A DNA stretch of 64,000 nucleotides, from positions 146,136 to 210,135 of the forward strand of contig NZ_AUFJ01000015.1 of the NCBI RefSeq assembly GCF_000426445.1, read 5' to 3'. The stretch is from Brevibacterium album DSM 18261. GTDB lineage: Bacteria; Actinomycetota; Actinomycetes; Actinomycetales; Brevibacteriaceae. A model generated the notes under the pieces. It had not been told where the DNA came from and did not search any database. It saw only the letters and a list, made by a program, of their open reading frames with translations. Made by a program: the position numbers and the translations under genes. Shown here piece by piece: positions 24,774-32,655 of the stretch. Every line of letters begins with the position of its first letter. The stretch's first letter is position 1.

Positions 24774-25437
24774 AGTCCGCGGAGCCCGTGAGCGCGTCCG
24801 GGCGGCCCAGGCGCTTCTCCGCCAGGCCGAGGAAGAGCTGGGTCACGTAGCCGATCCCCACCGCATAGGCCACGGTGCCCAGGCCGAAGGTGCCGCCCAG
24901 CAGCCAGCCCACCGCGAGCACGACGATCTCGATGCCGAGGCGCACGATCCAGACCGGCCGGCCGGTGAGCTGGACGAGCCCGGTCATGAGCCCGTCGCGC
25001 GGGCCGGGCCCGAAGTTGGGGATGATGTACAGCACCGTCGCCGCACCGTTGAGTCCGATGCCCAGCACGAGTGCCAGGATGCGCAGCCACATCGCCTCGA
25101 GGTCCGGGACGACGGCCATCGTGAGGTCCATGAAGATGCCCACGAGCACCGCATTGGACACCGTGCCCAGCCCCGGCATCTGCCGCAGCGGGATCCACAC
25201 GAGCAGCAGGAGGAATGAGACCGCGATCGCCACGGCGCCGATGGAGACCGGTACGCCGACGGCGTTGAGCTGCAGCGACACGCCCTCGTGGAGGACGTCC
25301 CAGGGGAAGTTGCCCAGCCGCGACTCGATGACGAGGCCGCCGGAGAAGCCGAACAGCGCCAGGCCGCCGTACAGGGAGAGGAGGCGGATCCAGAGCGGAT
25401 GGCCGGCCAGCAGGCGGAAGTTGGAGGAGGCGGCCAT
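24772..25437 (-). CDS. YczE/YyaS/YitT-type integral membrane protein
   Basis: A 221-residue protein with five or six hydrophobic helices. Family hallmarks: LYGGLALFGFSGGLVIESRLGNFPWDVLHEG near the N-terminus and NGAATVLYIIPNFGPGPRDGLMTGLVQLTGRPVW in the middle. YczE-like proteins are membrane proteins of uncertain role; in Bacillus one influences lipopeptide synthesis. It starts 16 bases after the crgA stop, so the two are probably one transcript. The Shine-Dalgarno region is weak. Confidence 0.83.
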   Translation of the reverse strand: MAASSNFRLLAGHPLWIRLLSLYGGLALFGFSGGLVIESRLGNFPWDVLHEGVSLQLNAVGVPVSIGAVAIAVSFLLLLVWIPLRQMPGLGTVSNAVLVGIFMDLTMAVVPDLEAMWLRILALVLGIGLNGAATVLYIIPNFGPGPRDGLMTGLVQLTGRPVWIVRLGIEIVVLAVGWLLGGTFGLGTVAYAVGIGYVTQLFLGLAEKRLGRPDALTGSAD

Positions 25438-25453
25438 CGTCAGCGACGCGCCG

Positions 25454-26128
25454 TCAGCGCCATCGTGTGGACATCATGAGACCCGCCACGAGGAAGGCGA
25501 AGCCCACGCCCAGGTTCCAGTATCCCCAGGCCTCGACGGGGTAGGTGCCGTTGGAGACGTAGAAGACGACCAGCCAGGCGAGGCCGAGGAGGAGGAGCCC
25601 GATGAGCGTGGGCAGGAACCAGCGCCCGTTGGGCTTGACCGTCTGCGCGCCCGGCGCCGAGGTGTACGCCGAGGTCTTGCGGCGCGAGGACCGGGCGGTC
25701 GAGCGCTTGGCGGGGTTGCCGGACTTCGCGGCCTTCTTGGAATCGGCCTTCTTCGCGCTGTCGCCCGCGCGCTCCGCGCCCTCGGCGGAGCCGGAGGCGG
25801 ACTTCTCCGCCTTCGCGGTCCCGGCGGACCCCTTCTTCTCGCCGGCCGAGCTCGAGGCGGTCTCACCTGCGGCATCCGCGGCATCCCGGTCCGCGGAGTC
25901 CTCGCCTGCGGCGTCCTTGCCGGAGGAGCCCGCGTCCGAGGCCTGCGCGCCGGTCGCGTCCTCGGCGCCTGCCGGCGCTTCTGCGGAGTCGGCGCCCGTC
26001 TCCGCGGAGCTGTCTCCGGCCTCGGCGGCGGTGTCGAGGACGGCCTCGTCCTCGCGAGGGGCGGACGACGGTGCTGCGGCGCTGCGCTGTGTCCGGCGGA
26101 CCCGGTTGGTGCGGTTCGACTTGGCCAC
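25454..26128 (-). CDS. crgA: Cell division protein CrgA with long low-complexity N-terminus
   Basis: 224 residues from GTG 26128, preceded by AAGGAG. The last 85 residues are CrgA proper: two membrane helices (WFLPTLIGLLLLGLAWLVVFYV and GYWNLGVGFAFLVAGLMMS) joined by SNGTYPVEAWGYW, ending TRWR. CrgA helps assemble the divisome and coordinates peptidoglycan synthesis. The preceding 140 residues are Ala/Ser/Glu/Lys-rich and disordered; typical CrgA proteins are only about 90 residues. The gene position between ppiA/rhomboid and srtE/trpG is the conserved actinobacterial one. It is divergent from srtE. Confidence 0.9.
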   Translation of the reverse strand: MAKSNRTNRVRRTQRSAAAPSSAPREDEAVLDTAAEAGDSSAETGADSAEAPAGAEDATGAQASDAGSSGKDAAGEDSADRDAADAAGETASSSAGEKKGSAGTAKAEKSASGSAEGAERAGDSAKKADSKKAAKSGNPAKRSTARSSRRKTSAYTSAPGAQTVKPNGRWFLPTLIGLLLLGLAWLVVFYVSNGTYPVEAWGYWNLGVGFAFLVAGLMMSTRWR

Positions 26129-26398
26129 GTCTCTCCTTGGGCGGCCGGCCGGGGCCTGCCGCACTGATGGGCTGAAGCTGATGATCGACCTCAGTCTAAC
26201 GGGCGGTGGGTCACGCATCGGCCACGGCGGCGGGGCAGGAGAGTGCACCGGCAGGATGCGCTCAGGGACTGTCCAGGTCCGGCGCGGGAGTGTGCGGGAG
26301 GGCGTGCGATTATCATGGACCCGAATCAGCCGGTGCGATGACCGTGACGCCGGTCGCAGGAGACAGGTCGCCGCCAGGCGTGCACCGGAGGTGGATGA

Positions 26399-27661
26399 GT
26401 GGACCAGCCGATGTCCCGGCGTGAGCGCAGGGAGCGCGAGCGCGCCGAGGCCGCTGCGCGCGGCGAGGCGCATCCTCCCGGCGCGCACCCCCCGGCCGCC
26501 GATTCCTCTCCCGCCGGCCCGAGCGAGCCGGGAATCGCCTCGGCGGGCTCGGCAGGCAGCGGCGCTCCGGCCGCAGGCGGACCTTCCGCTGCCCCTCCCG
26601 GCGCGCCTGCCGGAGGCGCCTCCGGCAGGCCCATGATCCGGCGGGCGGCGCGGACCGAACCAGCGGTGCCGGGCTACCCGCGCACCGCCCCCGAGGCGCA
26701 CGGCTCCGGTCCCGGAGTGCACGGCCGGGGGGCGCAGGGCTTCCCGCCACAGGGGCAGCCGCCCACCGCGGGACTGCCCACGCAGCAGATGCAGGTGCAG
26801 CCGGGGGCCGCACAGCAGTGGCCCCCGCACGCTGCGCCCGCACAGCAGACAGCCGCACAGCACGAGCATGCCTCGGCGGCAGCAGGCGGGGCTCGTCGCA
26901 CCCGACGCGAACGGGGGAAGCCGGAGCGCGAGCCGCTGGGGCCGGTCCGCGCGACCGTCCGCACCTTCGGCGAGCTGTGCATCACCGCCGGCCTCGTGCT
27001 CATCCTGTTCGTCGTGTGGCAGCTGTGGTGGACGGACATCGCCGCGAACAGGGACAACGAGGTGCTCGCGGACCAGCTCGTCACGGAATGGCGCGACAAC
27101 CCCGCCAATGAGCTCCCGGACGATCCGGACACTCCCGTGGTGGGTGAGCCGGTGGCGGAGAACACCGCGTTCGGGATCATGTACGTGCCGCGGTTCGGCG
27201 AGGACTACTACCGGACCATCGCGGAGGGCGTCTCCATGGAGCCGGTGCTCAACCGCATGGGTCTGGGCCGCTATCCCACTTCGGCGATGCCCGGTGAGGT
27301 CGGCAACTTCTCGATGGCCGGCCACCGCGTCACCTACGGCAAGCCCCTCAACCAGATCCACCAGCTGCGGCCGGGTGACGAGATCGTGGTGCAGACGGCC
27401 GAGGGCTTCTACACGTACACGTTCCGCAACTTCGAGATCGTGCTGCCGGACGCCACGGATGTGCTCTCCGCGGTCCCGACCATGCCCGAGTACAAGGGCA
27501 AGGACCGGATCATGACGCTGACGGCCTGCAACCCGATGTTCTCCGCGCGCGAGCGCTACATCGCGTATGCGGAGCTCAGCGACTGGCAGCCCGCGGCCGA
27601 AGGGGCTCCGGACTCGATCAAGGACTTCCCCGCGTACGACAGGGTCGGAGGCGATGCGTGA
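26399..27661 (+). CDS. Class E sortase
   Basis: A 420-residue transpeptidase. A long Pro/Ala/Gln-rich cytoplasmic region (about 175 residues) leads to one membrane helix, FGELCITAGLVLILFVVWQLWW. The sortase domain has the catalytic His in NFSMAGHRVTYGKP and the catalytic Cys in IMTLTACNPMFSARERYI, the class E TLTxC signature with the downstream Arg. It anchors LAxTG-type proteins to the wall. The GTG at 26399 has GGAGGT at good spacing; an internal ATG at 26411 is an alternative. It overlaps the next small gene by one base (TGATG). Confidence 0.9.
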   Translation: MDQPMSRRERRERERAEAAARGEAHPPGAHPPAADSSPAGPSEPGIASAGSAGSGAPAAGGPSAAPPGAPAGGASGRPMIRRAARTEPAVPGYPRTAPEAHGSGPGVHGRGAQGFPPQGQPPTAGLPTQQMQVQPGAAQQWPPHAAPAQQTAAQHEHASAAAGGARRTRRERGKPEREPLGPVRATVRTFGELCITAGLVLILFVVWQLWWTDIAANRDNEVLADQLVTEWRDNPANELPDDPDTPVVGEPVAENTAFGIMYVPRFGEDYYRTIAEGVSMEPVLNRMGLGRYPTSAMPGEVGNFSMAGHRVTYGKPLNQIHQLRPGDEIVVQTAEGFYTYTFRNFEIVLPDATDVLSAVPTMPEYKGKDRIMTLTACNPMFSARERYIAYAELSDWQPAAEGAPDSIKDFPAYDRVGGDA

Positions 27662-27825
27662 TGTACGGACTCATCTGGCGGCTGCTGCCCGGGCCGTGGA
27701 TCGTCAAGCTCATCCTCGCGCTCATACTGATCGCGGCGGCCGTGTACCTCCTCATGGAGTACGTGTTCCCGGAGATCGCACCGTACATGCCGTTCAATGA
27801 TGCGACGGTCGAGGAAGGCGGATGA
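27661..27825 (+). CDS. 54-residue single-pass membrane protein
   Basis: A short gene squeezed between srtE and trpG: its ATG shares one base with the srtE stop, and its stop overlaps the trpG ATG by four bases. The protein starts MYGLIWRLLPGPWIVK, has one helix (LILALILIAAAVYLLMEYVF) and a short acidic tail ending VEEGG. The tight overlaps on both sides argue strongly that it is translated. A small membrane protein in this position is seen in other Actinobacteria; the role is unknown, perhaps linked to the sortase. Confidence 0.85.
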   Translation: MYGLIWRLLPGPWIVKLILALILIAAAVYLLMEYVFPEIAPYMPFNDATVEEGG

Positions 27826-28496
27826 TGGCTCAGGCAGCAGACGCGGAGGCGGTCGCGCGGATCCTCGTCATCGACAACTACGACAGCTTCGTCTACACGC
27901 TCGTGGGATACCTGCGCGAGCTGGGGGCGGAGGCTACCGTGATCCGCAATGACGCTCTCGTGCCCGAGGCGGCGTGCGCGATGCTCGCGGACTTCGATGG
28001 CGTGCTGCTGTCCCCGGGACCGGGCGCGCCCGCGGAATCGGGTGTCTGCCCGGCGCTCATCCGCGAGGCCGCACGGACCGCGACGCCGCTGTTCGGCGTG
28101 TGCCTGGGACATCAGGCACTCGGTGAGGTGTTCGGGGCGACAGTGGGGCACTCACCGCAGCTCATGCACGGCAAGACCTCCCTCGTGGAGCACCGGGGCA
28201 CCAGCGTGTTCGCCGGCTGCCGCAATCCGCTCACGGCCACCCGCTACCACTCGCTCGCGATCGTGGACGACACCATCGACACGGACGTCTTCGAGATCAC
28301 GGCGCAGACGGCCGAGGGCATCGTGATGGGCATCCAGCACCGCACGGCTCCGCTCGCCGGCGTCCAGTTCCACCCCGAGTCCGTGCTCACGGAGGACGGC
28401 TACCTCATGGTCGGCAACTTCCTCGCCCGGGCGGGGATGCCGCAGGCAGCCGAGGCCGCCAGGGGCCGCACGCCGCTCGTCTCCGCGGGCGGCTGA
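27822..28496 (+). CDS. trpG: Glutamine amidotransferase subunit of anthranilate/aminodeoxychorismate synthase
   Basis: A 224-residue class I glutaminase. It has ILVIDNYDSFVYTLVGYL, LLSPGPGAPAESG, the nucleophile in FGVCLGHQALGEVFG, and the His/Glu pair in GVQFHPESVLTEDGYLMVGNF. It supplies ammonia to TrpE or PabB. The glutaminase shared by both pathways cannot be told apart from sequence; the symbol follows the oriC-proximal gene of Mycobacterium. It is the last gene of the srtE operon and precedes the kinase cluster, as in related genomes. Confidence 0.9.
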   Translation: MMAQAADAEAVARILVIDNYDSFVYTLVGYLRELGAEATVIRNDALVPEAACAMLADFDGVLLSPGPGAPAESGVCPALIREAARTATPLFGVCLGHQALGEVFGATVGHSPQLMHGKTSLVEHRGTSVFAGCRNPLTATRYHSLAIVDDTIDTDVFEITAQTAEGIVMGIQHRTAPLAGVQFHPESVLTEDGYLMVGNFLARAGMPQAAEAARGRTPLVSAGG

Positions 28497-28569
28497 GGAG
28501 GCCCGGCGGCGCCCCCGCATTCCCTTGCGGCCCTGTGGGCGAGCGGGTAACGTCGCAGTCACCACCGCT

Positions 28570-28585
28570 GATCGATCGATCATTC
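28570..28585. promoter_or_regulatory. Putative TetR-type operator before the acyl-CoA dehydrogenase
   Basis: GATCGATCGATCATTC, which matches 14 of 16 bases of GATCGTTCGGTCATTC at 62354-62369, upstream of another APH-family gene. It lies 68 bases before the dehydrogenase ATG. Confidence 0.4.
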
Positions 28586-28652
28586 TCTGCCGTCGGCGCT
28601 GACGGGCATGAGGGGTCCGGGGATACGGCGGGGGACGTCGACAGAGAGGCCG

Positions 28653-29951
28653 ATGATGGACTTCCGCATACCCGCCGCACTCCAGGACATGCTCGCGGAG
28701 CTCGACGACTTCATCGCCCGGGAGATCAGGCCGCTCGAGGAGCAGGACGACAACATCCGCTTCTTCGACCACCGCCGCGAGCACTCCCGCACGGACTGGG
28801 AGCGGGGCGGGATCCCATCCGCGGACTGGGAGGCCCTCCTCGCGGAGGCCCGGCGGCGGGCGGACCGCGCCGGCTGGTACCGCGCGCAGCTGCCCGCGCA
28901 CCTCGGCGGGAGGGGGCTGGGCAATCTGGACATGGCCGTCATCCGCGACCACTTCGCCTCCCAGGGCCTCGGGCTCCACTGCGATCTGCAGAACGAGCAC
29001 AGCATCGTCGGCAACAACGTGGGCCTCATGCTGCTGATGAACTACGGCTCCCAGGAGCAGATCGCGGAGTGGAAGGAACGGATCGGCGCGGGGGAGGCGC
29101 ACTTCGCCTTCGGCATCACGGAACCGGACCACGGCTCGGACGCCACCCATATGGAGACGACGGCCGTGCGCACGGACACGGGCTGGGTGCTGAACGGCGA
29201 GAAGATGTGGAACTCCGGCGTGCACCATGCGGACCGGGACATCGTCTTCGCTCGCACCCACGGCGAACCCGGCGATGCCGAGGGCATCACGGCCTTCCTC
29301 GTCCCCCTCGACGCTCCGGGCGTGGAGGTCCTCGAATACGTATGGACCTTCAACATGCCCACCGATCACGCCCATGTGCGCTTCACCGACGTGGAGGTCG
29401 CGGAGTCCCAGCTGTTCGGCGAGCACGGCCGCGGGCTGCAGATCGTCCAGCACTTCTTCAACGAGAACCGGATCCGCCAGGCTGCCGCCAGCCTGGGCGC
29501 CGCCCAGTTCTGCATCGACGAATCCGTCGCGTACGCCAGGGAGCGCAGGCCCTTCGGCAAGCCGCTCGCGGTCAATCAGGGCATCCAGTTCCCGCTCGTG
29601 GAGCTGCAGGCGCGGGCGTCCATGCTGCGCTCCTTCATCCGCGAGACCGCCTGGCTCATGGACCAGGACGGGGCCTTCACCGTCTCCGACCGCATCTCCA
29701 TCGCCAACTACCAGGGCAACCGCCTCGCCTGCGATGCCGCGGACCAGGCGATGCAGGTGCACGGCGGCATGGGCTACTCCCGCCGGAAGCCGTTCGAGCA
29801 CATCTACCGCCACCACCGCCGCTATCGCATCACGGAGGGCTCGGACGAGATCCAGATGCGCCGCATCGCCGGCTACATGTTCGGCTTCATGTCGCAGCGC
29901 TCGCCCAAGGGCGTGAGCTCCGAGCGCTACGCGACGCAGGAGGGCCGGTGA
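28653..29951 (+). CDS. Acyl-CoA dehydrogenase
   Basis: A 432-residue flavoprotein. Signatures: FAFGITEPDHGSDATHMETTA (FAD-binding), GWVLNGEKMWNSGVHHAD, RRPFGKPLAVNQGIQFPL, VHGGMGYSRRKPFEHIYRHHRRYRI-like helix, and TEGSDEIQMRRIAG, where the Glu is the catalytic base of many family members. It introduces an alpha-beta double bond into an acyl-CoA. The ATG at 28653 follows GAGAGG. The stop overlaps the start of the APH-like gene (GTGA), and a crotonase follows, so the three probably act on one fatty or branched acyl-CoA; the exact substrate is unknown. Confidence 0.88.
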   Translation: MMDFRIPAALQDMLAELDDFIAREIRPLEEQDDNIRFFDHRREHSRTDWERGGIPSADWEALLAEARRRADRAGWYRAQLPAHLGGRGLGNLDMAVIRDHFASQGLGLHCDLQNEHSIVGNNVGLMLLMNYGSQEQIAEWKERIGAGEAHFAFGITEPDHGSDATHMETTAVRTDTGWVLNGEKMWNSGVHHADRDIVFARTHGEPGDAEGITAFLVPLDAPGVEVLEYVWTFNMPTDHAHVRFTDVEVAESQLFGEHGRGLQIVQHFFNENRIRQAAASLGAAQFCIDESVAYARERRPFGKPLAVNQGIQFPLVELQARASMLRSFIRETAWLMDQDGAFTVSDRISIANYQGNRLACDAADQAMQVHGGMGYSRRKPFEHIYRHHRRYRITEGSDEIQMRRIAGYMFGFMSQRSPKGVSSERYATQEGR

Positions 29952-31399
29952 GCGAGGCCCTCCGGTCCCGTCTCCGCACGCGGCTGGGCGACCTCGGGGC
30001 ACCCTCCGCCGAGGTGACGGAGATGCGGGCGCTCACCGGCGGCGCCAGCCGCAGACTGTGGGAGGTGCGCACGGACGCCCCGGGCGAGTGGGCGCGGTTC
30101 GTCCTCCGCATGGACCACCCGAGCAGCCAGGATCCGGAGGGCAACGAGCAAGAGGCCGCTGCCCTGCGCGCGGCGCATGCCGCAGGAGTGCCCTGCCCGC
30201 GGCTGCTGGACGCCTCCGGTGATCCGGACGTCCTGGGTGCGCCCTATCTCCTCCTCACCTTCGCGGAGGGGGAGACGATCGCACGACGGGTCCTGCGGGA
30301 CGAGCGGTACGCCGCCGCCCGGTCCGCCCTCGCAGCTCAGCTGGGCACGGTCCTGGGGCGGATCGCGCAGGTGGACACGGAGGGCCTGGAGCTTGACGAC
30401 ACCGCCGATCCCGTCGCCGCGCTGCTGGAGTCCTACGCCGCCGTGGGGACTCCGCGACCGGCGCTGCTCCTGGGACTGCGGGAGCTGGCGCGCCGCAGAC
30501 CGGAGCCGGCGCCCCGCCGCACACTCGTCCACGGGGACTTCCGCCTGGGCAACCTCATGATCGACGAGCAGGGTCTCGCCTCCGTGCTCGACTGGGAGCT
30601 GGTGCATCGGGGCGATCCCTTCGAGGACCTCGGCTACGTCTGCATGCGCGCGTGGAGGTTCGGAGGGGCTGGGCGCGTGGCCGGGGTGGGCGAGGCGGAC
30701 GAGCTCCTCGACGCCTACGAGACCGTCACCGGATTCCGGCCCACCGAGGCGCAGCTGCTGTGGTGGGAGGCCGTAGCGACGGCGTGGTGGGGCGTGGGCT
30801 GCCTGCGGCAGATGCAGCGCTCGGCGCCGGGCCATGCTCGCGAGCTGGAGCTGCTGGCCATCGGCCGCCGCACAGCCGAACAGGAGCACGATCTGCTCGA
30901 GCTCCTCTACCCCGGGGTCCCGCCCGCGCCGCATCCCGGTGCTGGGACCGCCGTCCGCGATGGTTCGTCCGCCGGTCTTCGTCCGCCCGCGCGACACCTC
31001 GCCGCCGAGAATGCCCCAGCCCCTCCCGTCCCGCTCTTCACCTCTCCCACAGCCGCACAGCTGCTGGCCGGCCTCGGCGGCTATCTGGAGCGGGATCTGG
31101 TGCGGGGCGAGGGCGAGCCCGACCGCTTCACCGCGCGGGTGGCGAGGAACGTCGTCGGTCTGCTCGAGCGCGAGGACGCGCTGCGCGAGGAGGCGGACCG
31201 GTGGCACGGCCGCGCACTCGCGCACCTGGGTGCGGCGGACGAGGCGGAACTGGCCGAGCGCATCCGCGCACTGCCCGACACCGGGCCCGCGCATACGGAG
31301 GTCCGGGAGATCGTGGGCGTGCTCAAGGCCGCGGCGCGCCTGCGGCTCGCCGCCTCGAACCCGGGATACGCCTCGGCGGACGGCTCCGGCCTGCTCTAG
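29948..31399 (+). CDS. Aminoglycoside-phosphotransferase-fold protein fused to a DUF6285-like domain
   Basis: 483 residues. The N-terminal 330 form an APH-type kinase fold: GGASRRLWEV, RRTLVHGDFRLGNLMID (Brenner motif with catalytic Asp), and SVLDWELVHRGDPFEDLGY (metal-binding Asp). Such proteins beside acyl-CoA dehydrogenases, like ACAD10/11, may phosphorylate hydroxyacyl groups rather than drugs. The C-terminal 110 residues, after a Pro-rich linker, read TAAQLLAGLGGYLERDL and RVARNVVGLLEREDALREEADRW, matching DUF6285, usually a separate adjacent gene. This is therefore a fusion. It is coupled to the dehydrogenase by a GTGA overlap. Confidence 0.83.
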   Translation: MSEALRSRLRTRLGDLGAPSAEVTEMRALTGGASRRLWEVRTDAPGEWARFVLRMDHPSSQDPEGNEQEAAALRAAHAAGVPCPRLLDASGDPDVLGAPYLLLTFAEGETIARRVLRDERYAAARSALAAQLGTVLGRIAQVDTEGLELDDTADPVAALLESYAAVGTPRPALLLGLRELARRRPEPAPRRTLVHGDFRLGNLMIDEQGLASVLDWELVHRGDPFEDLGYVCMRAWRFGGAGRVAGVGEADELLDAYETVTGFRPTEAQLLWWEAVATAWWGVGCLRQMQRSAPGHARELELLAIGRRTAEQEHDLLELLYPGVPPAPHPGAGTAVRDGSSAGLRPPARHLAAENAPAPPVPLFTSPTAAQLLAGLGGYLERDLVRGEGEPDRFTARVARNVVGLLEREDALREEADRWHGRALAHLGAADEAELAERIRALPDTGPAHTEVREIVGVLKAAARLRLAASNPGYASADGSGLL

Positions 31400-31460
31400 A
31401 GGGCCGGACGCACACGTGAGACCCACAGAAGCTCGAAGCACCGACGAAAGGGACCACCCC

Positions 31461-32429
31461 ATGCCGAACCTGCCTGCGGATCTGCAGACCCTGCGCTATG
31501 AGGTCGCCGACCGCGTCGCGGTCATCACCCTCGACAGCCCCGCGAACAACAACGGCTTCACCCCGCGGATGTGCGAGGAGCTCATCGCCGCCGCCCGTGC
31601 CGCAGACGGGGACGACGAGGTCCGCGCCGTCGTGCTCACGGGCACCGGACGGTTCTTCTGCCCCGGAGCCGATCTCTCCGGAGGCGAGTCGACCTTCGAC
31701 ATCGACGCGCGCAAGGCCGCCGACGCCGAGGCCGCTGACGATGAGTCGGCCGGAGACGGGGCCGCCGCTGACGAGGTCCCGGTCCGTGCCGGGGAATCGG
31801 CCGACGGGGAGATGATCGACGGGATCCACCGCGACCGCGGCGGCCGCGTGGCCCTCACCTTCGCCGGGATGCGCAAGCCCGTCATCACGGCGTTCAACGG
31901 CTCGGCCGTGGGGGTGGGCGCGACGATGTCCCTGCCCACCGACATCAGGATCGCGTCCTCCGAGGCGAAGTTCGGCTTCGTCTTCGCCCGGCGGGGGATC
32001 GCCCCCGAGGCCGCCTCCAGCTGGTTCCTCCCACGCATCGTGGGCATCTCGCAGGCCCTCGAATGGATCTACACCGGCAGGGTCTTCTCCGCCCAGGAGG
32101 CGCTCGCCGGCGGGCTCGTCTCCAAGGTGGTGCCGCCGGAGGAGCTGCGGCAGACGGCGCTGGACATGGCGCAGGAGATCGTCAGCAGCACCTCGGCGGT
32201 GTCGCTGGGCGTGAGCCGCCAGATGCTGTGGTCCATGCTCACCGCCGCCAGTCCCTGGGAGGCGCACAGGGTCGACTCGCGGGCGATCTACGAACTGGGC
32301 CGCGGTGCCGACGCCGCCGAGGGCGTGACGTCCTTCCTCGAGAAGCGCGCTCCCGAGTTCGGGCTCACCGTCCCCTCTTCTTACCCGGAGTGGATGCCCC
32401 GCTTCCCCGGCGAGGGCGCGCTCGACTGA
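31461..32429 (+). CDS. Enoyl-CoA hydratase/isomerase family protein
   Basis: A 322-residue crotonase. Oxyanion-hole segments are RFFCPGADLSGG and VITAFNGSAVGVGATMSLPTDIRIAS, followed by KFGFVFARRGIAPEAASSWFLPRIVG with the Glu typical of hydratases or isomerases, and GVTSFLEKRAPEFG at the C-terminus. Residues about 85-115 are an acidic Ala/Asp/Glu-rich insertion (AEAADDESAGDGAAADE) not usual in the family. It lies 61 bases after the APH-DUF6285 gene in the same direction and probably completes a small acyl-CoA degradation operon. Confidence 0.87.
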   Translation: MPNLPADLQTLRYEVADRVAVITLDSPANNNGFTPRMCEELIAAARAADGDDEVRAVVLTGTGRFFCPGADLSGGESTFDIDARKAADAEAADDESAGDGAAADEVPVRAGESADGEMIDGIHRDRGGRVALTFAGMRKPVITAFNGSAVGVGATMSLPTDIRIASSEAKFGFVFARRGIAPEAASSWFLPRIVGISQALEWIYTGRVFSAQEALAGGLVSKVVPPEELRQTALDMAQEIVSSTSAVSLGVSRQMLWSMLTAASPWEAHRVDSRAIYELGRGADAAEGVTSFLEKRAPEFGLTVPSSYPEWMPRFPGEGALD

Positions 32430-32475
32430 GCGGACCCGCCTCCCGGAATTGCCGCCTCCCGGGGTCGCCGCCCTC

Positions 32476-32602
32476 ACGTATGTGGAGAGCGCGCCCGGAG
32501 CGCAGAGAACGCGCGCGCCCCACATACGTCAGCAGATGTCTGCTGTCCATGTATGTGGGGCGTACGCGTCGAACGTGCGGATCGTGCAGCGGGCACATAC
32601 GT
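32476..32602. repeat. 127-bp alternating inverted-repeat element, copy A
   Basis: Four decamers in alternating orientation: ACGTATGTGG (32476), CCACATACGT (32520), ATGTATGTGG (32549) and GCACATACGT (32593), at offsets 44, 29 and 44. The 19-bp centre itself contains cagcag-atgt-ctgctg. It lies between the convergent crotonase and pknB genes, 46 bases past the crotonase stop. It has the same layout as copies B and C. Confidence 0.85.
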
Positions 32603-32655
32603 GCAGGCGAGCTCCGCCCGCGGGCAGCTCCGCCTCAGCGTGAGCCGGCTCAGCC

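Noticed and set aside
25454..27361. Minus-strand frame of 635 codons reading through crgA
   Set aside because: The part above 26128 is the antisense shadow of srtE and has no family resemblance; crgA starts at 26128 after AAGGAG.
29948..31399. Antibiotic (aminoglycoside) resistance function for the APH-fold genes here and at 62395
   Set aside because: Their context with acyl-CoA dehydrogenase and crotonase genes and the DUF6285 fusion fits acyl metabolism; the fold alone does not indicate drug resistance.
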